Shown in pieces: positions 44,402 to 52,469 of a stretch of DNA of 64,000 bases (position 1 is the first letter of the stretch; each line of letters begins with the position of its first letter). Below the pieces are notes generated by a model. That model had not been told where the DNA came from. It worked only from the letters and a program-made list of their open reading frames with translations, and did not search any database. The position numbers and the translations under genes were made by a program. Origin of the DNA: Planctomicrobium piriforme (lineage in GTDB: Bacteria > Planctomycetota > Planctomycetia > Pirellulales > UBA1268); contig CAMAVC010000005.1 of the NCBI GenBank assembly GCA_945861585.1, positions 1 to 64,000 on the forward strand, written 5' to 3'.

Positions 44402-47040
44402 TTTTGAATGAGCAGATCGCTCTCGCAGCAGAGCAGCACGAGATCGCGAAGCCGGAAGCCGTCGGCCGCGTCACGGTCCACGATTGCGCGGATGGCAGGC
44501 CGATCCGCCGCCGTCAATTCACGGCCAAGCATGTGGATGAGCAGCTTCTCCACAAGGCAACGGGCAAACTGCGGCTGCCGCTGGAGCAGTTGGTCCTTGA
44601 AGCCGGCCACGCCCTTGAACGGCACGCCATCGAATTCTCCACCCGGATCGAGGGGCAGGCTCTTGTCGGTGGCTGGGTAGTAGTAGCTGCTGCGGAACGT
44701 GCCGATGGCGTCGTAGCTTTCGAGGGCGAACCCGGGGGGATCGATGTGGCGATGGCAGGAATAGCAGGCAGGATTGTCGCGATGCGCTTGGAGCCGGGCA
44801 CGGATCGTGGTCGTGCCCCGCACGTCGGGCTCGACGACGGGAATGTTCGGGGGCGGAGGTGACGGCGGGGCGCCAAGGATGTTTTCCAGCACCCAGGCCC
44901 CGCGGACCACGGGAGACGTGTCGACGCCGTTGGCGGTGAGCGTGAGCACGCTTGCCTGCCCGAGCACGCCGCCGCGGCGCCGGTCGGGGAGCTTCACCCG
45001 CACGAAGCCCTGCGAGGGCGCGTGGCCCGCGGCGTCGGTGCGGAGGTCGTCCGCCGTGAGCCCGTCCACGGGCTTGCCGAGGTCGGCCTCCGTCGTCTTC
45101 CAGTCGAGCCTGTAATGCTTCGCGAGGGCCCGATTGACGAACGTGTAGTCGGAGTCGAGCAGGTCGGCGATCGGGCCGTTGGTCCGCAGGAGCCGCTTGA
45201 AGAACAGCCGCGTCTCCTTCCGCATCGCCGGCTCGAGTTTGTCGTTGGAGTAGACCTCGAAACCAGACGGCGCCATCGAGCCGAGCTTCTGCAGCCGCAG
45301 CCAGCCGTCGAGAAACTCGTTGACGAAGGTGTCGGATCGGGGATCGTCGAGCAGCCGCTCCGCTTCCTGCCTGCGCACCTGCGGCCGGACGAGATCGCCT
45401 GCGACGGCGTGGGAGAGGAGCGCGGCATCCGGCGGGGCCGACCAGAGAAAATACGACAGCCGCGAGGCGATCTCATGGCCGTCGAGGAAGTCACCCTTCT
45501 CCTCACGGAAGAGGAATTCCGGCGCGCAGAGCACCGCCTGAATGCCCTCCACGATCGCCTGCTGCGCGGCCTGCTCGGCAGGCGTGCCGGCCTTCAGGGC
45601 GGCCTGTTCGCCGGCCCGCACGAGATCCAGGATCGGCGCCACGTCGTCAGCCGCCACCGGCCGCCGCCAGGCCCGTGCGGCGAATGACCGCAGCACGTCG
45701 CCCGCGGCCGCCGACTCGTAGGGCCTGTCGCCGAAGATGGCGCGGTGGCTCGGAGGCGGCCACTGGTCGTTGAGCGGCCCCGTGACCTCGGCTTTGTGCA
45801 CGCGGATTCGTGGGGTCTCGAAAAAGATGGGCGTGGCCCAGCCGAGCGGCTTGTCCGCGGCCTCGAAATCGGCAAGCTGCTGTTTGTCGAGCAGCGTGTA
45901 GCGGTTTTCGGAAAGGTAATAGTCCATCCGATAGTCGCTGTTCGTCGGGCCGTTCACGTATTCGAATTTGGGAAACTGCCCGGCCTCCATCCACACGCGG
46001 CATTCGAGCCACGTGGGCACATCGTCGGGAACGTCCCACACCGCGACGGGCTGCCCGTCACCGCCGCGGCCGCGGGGACTGATCAATTCAGTCCGGATGG
46101 CGTCGCGGTTCGCGGGGTCGATGCCCACGAGCGATCCGAGCGTCATCGACAGCCGCAGCGGCTCCGCGGGATCGAACAGCGACTTGTCGTATATCTTGCC
46201 GGGGTCCATGTCGCCCCGGCGAAATTTCGCTTCGGCGAGCACGCGGATCGAATACCACCCGGCAACGAGCACGCCCTGTCGCATGTTCCAGAGCGGAATG
46301 CAGCCGCCCCGCAGATCGAGCGTGGAATACGGCCGCGCCCAGGGGGATTTTGCGGCGGCAAGTTCCCACTCGGCATAGCGAATGCCCCACGATTCCGCGT
46401 CGAACGGCGGCTTGAGCGTGATCGCTCGCTCCTCGGGCCGGGGTTCGAAATGCACGGCCCGACCGACGACATCCTTCGCTGCGGCGAGATACTGCCGCAG
46501 GAGGAAGTTCGAGGTCACGAGCTTTTCACCATCGGACGCGAAGCCGTGTGAGAGTGCGTCGTCAGGAAAGACGCGGGTCGGGTCGCGGCCGCTCAGATCC
46601 AAGTCGAGAAGTTCTTCGAGCGTGCGGCGGTATTCGGTGCGGTTGAGCCGCCGCAGCACGGCCGTGTCGCGGGCGGGCTTGCTCCGTGCATGGGCCACGA
46701 CTGCCTGCTCGAGCGCGAGCGCCGCGGCCTGTCGCTCGGCTGAGCCCGGCTGCTCCTCCTCGGGCGGTGGCATCGTGCCCCGCTCGATCTGCTCGAGGGC
46801 CTTGAGCCAGCCGGCAGCCGTGGCGTCGGTGACGGCATTCCCGAGCGATTCGAGCGACACGCCGTTTTCGCGGGTGGCGTCGTCGTGGCAGGCCATGCAG
46901 TGCTTGGCCATGAAGCCCTGAACGCAGCTGTCGATCGCAGCCGACGGACCGGCTGGCGTGCGTCCGGTGGCCTCGGCAGCGCTGCCCACGGCTGATGCGG
47001 CGAATGCCACCAGAGCCGCGCCGAGCAGCCGCACGCTCAT
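44398..47040 (-). CDS. DUF1592/DUF1588/DUF1585 cytochrome c-like protein
   Basis: An 880-aa exported multidomain protein (signal peptide about 1-24). It carries one c-type heme motif CMACH (residues 48-52), then DUF1587, DUF1595, DUF1592, DUF1588 and DUF1585 in the usual order; FLWSAPPDAAL and CYSCHRHIDPPGFALE are typical of the last domains, giving a second CxxCH-type site. Family members pair with DUF1552 proteins in planctomycetes; function is undefined, possibly periplasmic redox chemistry on polymers. Both ends overlap neighbouring genes by four bases (ATGA), placing it in the middle of a coupled three-gene operon. Confidence 0.92.
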   Translation of the reverse strand: MSVRLLGAALVAFAASAVGSAAEATGRTPAGPSAAIDSCVQGFMAKHCMACHDDATRENGVSLESLGNAVTDATAAGWLKALEQIERGTMPPPEEEQPGSAERQAAALALEQAVVAHARSKPARDTAVLRRLNRTEYRRTLEELLDLDLSGRDPTRVFPDDALSHGFASDGEKLVTSNFLLRQYLAAAKDVVGRAVHFEPRPEERAITLKPPFDAESWGIRYAEWELAAAKSPWARPYSTLDLRGGCIPLWNMRQGVLVAGWYSIRVLAEAKFRRGDMDPGKIYDKSLFDPAEPLRLSMTLGSLVGIDPANRDAIRTELISPRGRGGDGQPVAVWDVPDDVPTWLECRVWMEAGQFPKFEYVNGPTNSDYRMDYYLSENRYTLLDKQQLADFEAADKPLGWATPIFFETPRIRVHKAEVTGPLNDQWPPPSHRAIFGDRPYESAAAGDVLRSFAARAWRRPVAADDVAPILDLVRAGEQAALKAGTPAEQAAQQAIVEGIQAVLCAPEFLFREEKGDFLDGHEIASRLSYFLWSAPPDAALLSHAVAGDLVRPQVRRQEAERLLDDPRSDTFVNEFLDGWLRLQKLGSMAPSGFEVYSNDKLEPAMRKETRLFFKRLLRTNGPIADLLDSDYTFVNRALAKHYRLDWKTTEADLGKPVDGLTADDLRTDAAGHAPSQGFVRVKLPDRRRGGVLGQASVLTLTANGVDTSPVVRGAWVLENILGAPPSPPPPNIPVVEPDVRGTTTIRARLQAHRDNPACYSCHRHIDPPGFALESYDAIGTFRSSYYYPATDKSLPLDPGGEFDGVPFKGVAGFKDQLLQRQPQFARCLVEKLLIHMLGRELTAADRPAIRAIVDRDAADGFRLRDLVLLCCESDLLIQK

Positions 47041-48287
47041 GACAGTGCCCCGAACGTGCCGGTGCTCTTGCCGAATGACTCCGCCTCGACGCCAAACCGC
47101 TGCGCAATCGACAGATAGAGGTTTGAAAGCGGCACCCGCTTTCCCTTCTCGGCCGGCAGGATCACGTGCGTGGCGTGCTTGTGGCCGCCGCCTGCGAGCA
47201 GAACCGGGAGGTTTTGGTTTGTGTGGGCGCTGCCATCCCCCATGCCGCTGCCGAAGAGCACCTGCGTGGTATCGAGCAGGCCGGCCTGTTCGAGCCGGGT
47301 CAGAAACTTCGCGAGATGCACAAGCTGGTAGTGCTCCACCTTCCGCAGGCCGGCCATGAGCGTCGGATCCTTTCCGTGATGCGAGAGGCCGTGGTAGTGC
47401 CCTGCCACGCCCACCGCCTTGGCGTCGAACGAGCCCGGAACCTCGATCGTGGCCACGCGGGTGGTGTCGGTCTCGAGGGCGAGCGCAATGAGGTCGAACA
47501 GGATCGGAACCTGCTGCGTCACGGGGCCGTCGGTCGGCTCCTTGAAATCGACCCGCGGCCGGCTCTTCGAGAGCCAGGCTTTTTCCATGGCGATCGACTT
47601 CTCCACCTCGCGGATGGCCGTGAAGTATTGATCGAGCTTCGCCCGATCGCGGCCCGACAGCCGGCGGTTCATTCGGGTGGCCTGCCCAGATACGGCGTCG
47701 AGGATCGAGTCTTGTCGGTCGTAGTCCACCGCTTGCTGCGCCGTCTGCTCGGGGGGCTGCTCCAGGAACAGCATCTTGAAGACCTGCGACACCTTCATGA
47801 TCGGCGGCACGGCGACGCCCGTGCGGGTCCAGCAGAGTTCCACGGCACCTTCTGCCGCCGGCCCGGCAGCCGTGTTGACCACCGGGAACCGCGTCTGGCC
47901 GGCCACGCTTCGCGCGAGGAACTGGTCGAGCGAAATGTTGCCGTCCGGCATCCCCGGGGCCTCTGACGACTTGACGCCGGAAAGGAACGTGTGCGTGAGT
48001 CCGTGGCCGCCGGAGGTGCCATGGTCGAGGTTCGAGAACACGGTGAACTTCCCGCGCAGGGGCTCGAGCGGGGCGAGGTTCGTCGGGAGCGTTGCTCCGA
48101 GGCCTTGCTCAGTAGGGAAGAAGGCATCGGCGACCATCCCGAAGGGATTGGCGACGCACACGAACCGCTGCACGGCTGCGGGCTCCGCTGCCCGCGACAG
48201 CGTTTCCATCCAAGGCAGCGCGATGCTCACGCCCGCGCCACTTAGGAAGTGCCGGCGGGAGAAGACCGGGCTGCGAAACGGTGTCAT
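47037..48287 (-). CDS. DUF1552 protein with Tat-like leader
   Basis: A 416-aa exported protein of the DUF1552 family. The leader SRRHFLSGAGVSIALPW has a twin-arginine pattern (about 10-26). The core contains GSGMGDGSAHTNQNLPVLLAGG, a phosphatase/sulfatase-like region near the C-terminus found in this family. It is always adjacent to DUF1592 genes in planctomycetes, as here, with an ATGA overlap. A 19-bp motif shared with three other genes lies 73 bases upstream of the start. Activity unknown. Confidence 0.92.
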   Translation of the reverse strand: MTPFRSPVFSRRHFLSGAGVSIALPWMETLSRAAEPAAVQRFVCVANPFGMVADAFFPTEQGLGATLPTNLAPLEPLRGKFTVFSNLDHGTSGGHGLTHTFLSGVKSSEAPGMPDGNISLDQFLARSVAGQTRFPVVNTAAGPAAEGAVELCWTRTGVAVPPIMKVSQVFKMLFLEQPPEQTAQQAVDYDRQDSILDAVSGQATRMNRRLSGRDRAKLDQYFTAIREVEKSIAMEKAWLSKSRPRVDFKEPTDGPVTQQVPILFDLIALALETDTTRVATIEVPGSFDAKAVGVAGHYHGLSHHGKDPTLMAGLRKVEHYQLVHLAKFLTRLEQAGLLDTTQVLFGSGMGDGSAHTNQNLPVLLAGGGHKHATHVILPAEKGKRVPLSNLYLSIAQRFGVEAESFGKSTGTFGALS

Positions 48288-48359
48288 GGGTGCGGTCGCT
48301 CTCGTGGCTGGAGTGGTATCGGTCTCTCTTCAATGAAACCGCCAACGAAAACGGTGGCA

Positions 48360-48378
48360 ACTGGCCGTGGGGACAGGT
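48360..48378 (-). promoter_or_regulatory. Shared 19-bp motif, copy upstream of the DUF1552 operon
   Basis: Read on the minus strand: ACCTGTCCCCACGGCCAGT. Fourteen of 19 positions are invariant among the copies at 48360, 51696, 52495 and 57114. It is 73 bases from the DUF1552 start. Confidence 0.5.
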
Positions 48379-48453
48379 TCACTGCAACCACGTGTTCCCG
48401 GGCCGTCGTCGCGATCGACGTGCTCGCGGCAGAGTCGCCCGACCAGCGAGAAA

Positions 48454-51400
48454 CTAGCTCCGTCGCTGCCGGCAGGTCATCCATCCGGCAAGAGCGGCAC
48501 CGAGGCCAGCCAAGGCAAATGTGCCCGGCTCCGGCACGACGACCACGTTCACCTGGTTTGCCGTGGCCGTGGAGATCTGGAACGACTGTCCCGCGGCGAG
48601 CGTGGGTGCCGTGCGGATTGCGAGGCCGTTGTTGGTGAGCGTGCCGGAGTAATTGAACAGCCGCCACGACGAGCCGTTGGTGACGTTCGTCCAGTCGCCC
48701 GAGCCCGTGATATCGAGGAATCCGCCGAGCGTGAGATTCGTCACGCCGGTGATCAGGTCGTTGATCCCGCCTCCGCTCGTCGTGTTGGCCGCGTTGAGTT
48801 CGAACGCCAAGACCGACGTGCCCGCCAAGGAGAAGGCGTCGTTCACCGTGAGCGTGCCGGGGCTGTTGCCCGGTCCCACGATGCCTCCAGCGAGGACGTT
48901 GACCGGCCCGCCGATGACGCCGGAACCGGCAAGCACCGCCCCCGACGACACGCTGACACCACCTGCCGCGAGCGCACCGTTGACGGTCAACTCTCCGGTC
49001 GAAACGGTCGTCAGACCGGTGAACGTGTTGGAGCCGGAGAGGATAAGCCGACCTGCACCGGTTTTTGTAAGGCTGCCCGCCCCGCTCATGGAAGCAGCGA
49101 TCGTATTCGTGATGCCGGGGCCGAGGTCGATCGTGCCGCCACCGGCGTTGAGGGCGACACCCGTGAGGTTGCCATTGAGGAGCGTCGCGCCGTTCGTCAG
49201 GCCGCGGAGTGTACCGCCGGCGAAGTTCACAAACGCGGAATTATTCGTGCCGCTGCTCGTGGCTTTCGCGATGCCGGCAACGGTCTCAAACAGGCCGCCA
49301 TTCAGGTTGATCACGCCTGCCGTATTCGACGCGCTGCTCCACGCACCGAGCCGGAACGTGGAATTGGAACCATCCGCATTGACGGTCACTGTGCCCGACG
49401 CGACGGTGAATGTGCTCGTGCCGGTCGTGCTGCCGGTGGCACGGCCGACGGAAAACTGGCCGAAGTTGTTCGTGACCGTCAACCGACCGCCGTTGTTGGT
49501 GAACGCCCCGAAGCCGCCGTCGCCGATGATGAACGAGTCGATCGTCATGGCACCATTCGCATCATTCGCGAACGTCGTGAGAGCACCACCAGACGTTCCG
49601 TTCAGCCGGAAGAAGTTCAGGTTCATCGTGCCGGTGTTCTGCCCCGCCCCGGTGCCGTTCACTTGGAAGTACGAGCCATTGCCCATCGTCATCGTGCCGG
49701 AGTTGACAACGCTGGCACCCGCTGCCACCGACAAGCTGCCGACAAGTTGATGCTGCCCCTGGTTGGTGTAGGTGCCGCTGTCCACGCTGACGTTGCCCGT
49801 GTTGCCGCCACTGCCCGTGGAGAGCGAGCCCGTGTTGAGCAATGCACCCGAGGTCAGCATGATGCCGTTTCGGATCACGCTGCCGTTGCCGGAGAGCGTG
49901 AGCACGCCGCCTACGCCGACCTTCGTCACCGAGCCGGTGCCGGAGATCACGCCGGCATAGGACTGGCTGACCGTCGAGTTGAATGCGAGCGTGCTGGTGT
50001 TTGACAAGACGACATTCCCCGGCAGGCTGCCCGCAAGCGACGAGCCATCGCCGATCTGGAGCGTGCCCGTCGAGACGGTGGTGTTGCCCCCATAGGCATT
50101 GCTCGAGCCGGTCAGAATCAGCGTGCCAGAGCCGGTCTTCGTGAGGCCGCCGGCGCCGGTCATGTTCGCGGCGATGGTGTTGGTGATGCCGGAGCCCAGG
50201 TCGATCGTGCCGCCGCCGGCATTGAGATTGACAGCCGTCATGTCGGTGCCAAGCAGCGTCTGGTTGGTCCGCGTGCCGCGAAGCGTACCGCCGCCGAAGT
50301 TCACGACGTTGGCGTTGTTGGTGCCGGTGCCGAACGTCGAGCGGATGGTCGTTCCTGATTGGAACACGCCGCCGTTGAGATTCAGCTGTGTCGTGGCGTT
50401 CGAGACGGTGCCGGAGATCGAGAGGGTGATCGCGCCGCCACTGCCCGCGGTCACGGTGCCGGACGTTACCGTAAACGACGTGGTCCCCGTCGCTGTACTG
50501 CCGTTGCTGCGGCCGATCGTCAACCCACTGCTCACCGTGTAGGTGCCACCAGCGTTTGTGAATGACGAGAACTTCGCGCCGTTCCAACCTGTATCACCCG
50601 TGGAAAAGTTGCCACCGGGATTGTTCGTGAATGTAGAAAGTTCGTACGTCGTTCCGCTTCCTTGCCCGGCGAAGAATCCGCCGTAATTGATGCGGCCGGA
50701 GTTCACAACGGCAGCATTTCCGGAAAGGAAAAGGTTCGAGTAACCGGATTGCGAAAACGTACCGCTATTCACGAGCGTCGCGTTTCCAGCCACCGAAGTG
50801 TCTTGATTCGTCGTGTTGACGACCCCGGGATTATTCAACGTGCCACTTGTGATCGAGTTCGTGTTCCCCGTACTCCCTGCCGAGATCGAGCCGGTGTTGA
50901 AAACTGTGTAGCCGGCGTCTGTGCCGATCCTGAGGCCACCGCCGAGGGTGCTCGTGCCGGAAAGTGTCCAGCCGACTGCACCAGATGTCTGCAGCCTCAC
51001 GACACCGCCGCTCGTGCCGTTCGTGATTGCCGCCGTCACGAAGTTGTTGGTCGCTCCGGTGAAACCGCCGAGCGTGAGCGTTGATACCGAGCCAGCGGTA
51101 CCGGTGCCCGCGATGGCGTGGTTGAGCTCGATGCGGCTCGAGGCGGCCTGTGTCACCGTCATGTTGCCCAGCAGCCGTAACGGGGCGTTGATCGTCAGTG
51201 GGTTATTTGTGTTGCTCGCGCCGACGTAGATCGAGCCACCTGCACCGAGCGTCAATGCGTTGCCCGCCGTCGTACCGATCGTGTAGGCGCCTGCGTTCGT
51301 GTCCGTGCGGAGCACGTTGAGCGTACGGCCGGCATCGATGAGGATCGGATTGGCCGTCGTGCCGTAGGTGCCGCTCGACGTCGCCGCCAGCCACGCCGTG

Positions 51401-51603
51401 CCCGTGACCGTCGTACCGCTCGTCACACCTGGCACCACACCGCCGACCCAATTCGTGGTCTCCGACCAGAGTGCGCTGGTCGTGCCCGTGTTGAGCCAGG
51501 TTCCGCTCTGGCTGAACGCTGTGGATGGACACAGGAGGCTCGAAAACGTTCCTGCAAGTACGAAGCCTATCGACCGTAGGTTTCGTCGCATCAGCGTTCG
51601 CAT
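48454..51603 (-). CDS. Large PEP-CTERM protein with autotransporter-associated repeats
   Basis: A 1049-aa exported protein, signal peptide about residues 5-31. The body is almost wholly Gly/Thr/Asn/Ser-rich beta-strand repeats. At least three autotransporter-associated beta-strand repeats are clear: GGLTKTGSGTLILTGSSNAY, GSVTKVGVGGVLTLSGNGSV and GSLTKTGAGRLILSGSNTF. Four FxVxSGTV-type sub-repeats mark further periodicity. The end VPEPGTFALAGLGAALAGW plus RQRRS is a PEP-CTERM signal. No autotransporter barrel is present, so export to the surface would use the general pathway and an exosortase. AGGAGG lies six bases before the ATG at 51603. It sits directly downstream of the two-component system. 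Confidence 0.9.
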   Translation of the reverse strand: MRTLMRRNLRSIGFVLAGTFSSLLCPSTAFSQSGTWLNTGTTSALWSETTNWVGGVVPGVTSGTTVTGTAWLAATSSGTYGTTANPILIDAGRTLNVLRTDTNAGAYTIGTTAGNALTLGAGGSIYVGASNTNNPLTINAPLRLLGNMTVTQAASSRIELNHAIAGTGTAGSVSTLTLGGFTGATNNFVTAAITNGTSGGVVRLQTSGAVGWTLSGTSTLGGGLRIGTDAGYTVFNTGSISAGSTGNTNSITSGTLNNPGVVNTTNQDTSVAGNATLVNSGTFSQSGYSNLFLSGNAAVVNSGRINYGGFFAGQGSGTTYELSTFTNNPGGNFSTGDTGWNGAKFSSFTNAGGTYTVSSGLTIGRSNGSTATGTTSFTVTSGTVTAGSGGAITLSISGTVSNATTQLNLNGGVFQSGTTIRSTFGTGTNNANVVNFGGGTLRGTRTNQTLLGTDMTAVNLNAGGGTIDLGSGITNTIAANMTGAGGLTKTGSGTLILTGSSNAYGGNTTVSTGTLQIGDGSSLAGSLPGNVVLSNTSTLAFNSTVSQSYAGVISGTGSVTKVGVGGVLTLSGNGSVIRNGIMLTSGALLNTGSLSTGSGGNTGNVSVDSGTYTNQGQHQLVGSLSVAAGASVVNSGTMTMGNGSYFQVNGTGAGQNTGTMNLNFFRLNGTSGGALTTFANDANGAMTIDSFIIGDGGFGAFTNNGGRLTVTNNFGQFSVGRATGSTTGTSTFTVASGTVTVNADGSNSTFRLGAWSSASNTAGVINLNGGLFETVAGIAKATSSGTNNSAFVNFAGGTLRGLTNGATLLNGNLTGVALNAGGGTIDLGPGITNTIAASMSGAGSLTKTGAGRLILSGSNTFTGLTTVSTGELTVNGALAAGGVSVSSGAVLAGSGVIGGPVNVLAGGIVGPGNSPGTLTVNDAFSLAGTSVLAFELNAANTTSGGGINDLITGVTNLTLGGFLDITGSGDWTNVTNGSSWRLFNYSGTLTNNGLAIRTAPTLAAGQSFQISTATANQVNVVVVPEPGTFALAGLGAALAGWMTCRQRRS

Positions 51604-51642
51604 CGACGCCCTCCTCATTTCGCAGGATCCCGGGGTCGAGGA

Positions 51643-51674
51643 CTACTGGGCTCAACCCCTTGAGCAAAAAGTAG
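51643..51674. promoter_or_regulatory. Nested dyad upstream of the large PEP-CTERM gene
   Basis: CTACT-gg-GCTCAA-CCCC-TTGAGC-aaaa-AGTAG forms two perfect concentric inverted repeats 40-71 bases before the start codon. It could be an operator for the neighbouring NarL-type regulator or a leader hairpin. Confidence 0.45.
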
Positions 51675-51695
51675 GTCGCGGTTCCAGTCCCCACA

Positions 51696-51714
51696 ACTGG
51701 CCGCGCGGACAGGG
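51696..51714 (-). promoter_or_regulatory. Shared 19-bp motif, copy upstream of the large PEP-CTERM gene
   Basis: Minus strand: CCCTGTCCGCGCGGCCAGT, 93 bases from the start codon. GAAAAGTGGACG just upstream also resembles the flank of the 57114 copy. Confidence 0.5.
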
Positions 51715-51805
51715 CGCGTCCACTTTTCAACCCGTTTTCCTGGACAAAAACCGTCCCAGCGTCGACGACCATCCCATGCGGGGGGCGCGGCCGTGGCGAT
51801 GGCAG

Positions 51806-52456
51806 TCAGCGGACGGTGGGCTGGAGCAACCCCAGATCGAAGGCCTTGACGATGGCCCCCATGCGGTCGGCGGCGTCGAGCTTTTCCAGGATCGCAGCGA
51901 TGTGAAACTTCACGGTGCGATGCGTGATGCCGAGCGAAGCGGCGATGTCGGTGGTTGTCCGGCCGTCGCGCAGCAGATGCAGGACTTCGAGTTCGCGCGG
52001 CGAGAGCGGGCCGCCCAGGCTGGCAGGCTGCCGCGGGGCCGCGGCGTTCGACACGCCGCAGCGGATACCGCGAACGCCGCCATGCACACGGCGTATGGCA
52101 TCCAGGAGGGCGTCGTGCTCCACGTTCTTCGCCACATACCCGCAGGCCCCTGCCGCGAGCGCACGGTCGGCGTCGGCCGCGGCTTCCGACGACGTGAGAA
52201 ACAGCACGAGCGACGTCGGCGCGGCCTTCCGCAGGAGTTTGAGCGTCTCGAGGCCGTCGAGCTCCGGCATGTAGAGATCGAGCAGGCAGACATCGGGCCG
52301 GCAGTGCTGCCACATGCGCAAGGCGGCTGCTCCCGATCCAGCCTGGCCGACCACGATCATGTCGGACGCAGTACGCAACAGACTCACGAGGCCGGTGCGA
52401 AACACCGGATGGTCATCCACGAGCATCACACGGATCGGTACGACGCCGGCTGTCAT
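51806..52456 (-). CDS. NarL/FixJ-type response regulator
   Basis: A 216-aa two-component response regulator. The receiver has DDHPVFRTG (acidic pocket, about 10-18) and the phosphoacceptor Asp in LLDLYMPELDG (about 59). The LuxR-type helix-turn-helix is RELEVLHLLRDGRTTTDIAA...HRTVKFHIAAILEKL near the C-terminus. The ATG at 52456 is 13 bases after the kinase stop, so both are co-transcribed. Fifteen residues are missing from longer possible starts without effect on the domain. A motif shared with three other genes lies 39 bases upstream, within the kinase 3' end. Confidence 0.94.
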   Translation of the reverse strand: MTAGVVPIRVMLVDDHPVFRTGLVSLLRTASDMIVVGQAGSGAAALRMWQHCRPDVCLLDLYMPELDGLETLKLLRKAAPTSLVLFLTSSEAAADADRALAAGACGYVAKNVEHDALLDAIRRVHGGVRGIRCGVSNAAAPRQPASLGGPLSPRELEVLHLLRDGRTTTDIAASLGITHRTVKFHIAAILEKLDAADRMGAIVKAFDLGLLQPTVR

Positions 52457-52469
52457 GATGCTGCTCACC

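Noticed and set aside
48367-51600. Plus-strand frames opposite the large PEP-CTERM gene, up to 545 aa
   Set aside because: They have no signal, domain or ribosome site and mirror the repetitive sense strand.
32847-51603. CRISPR array within the repeated sequence of the two surface-protein genes
   Set aside because: The repeats are in frame, vary in length and encode beta-strand protein repeats; there is no constant repeat-spacer pattern.
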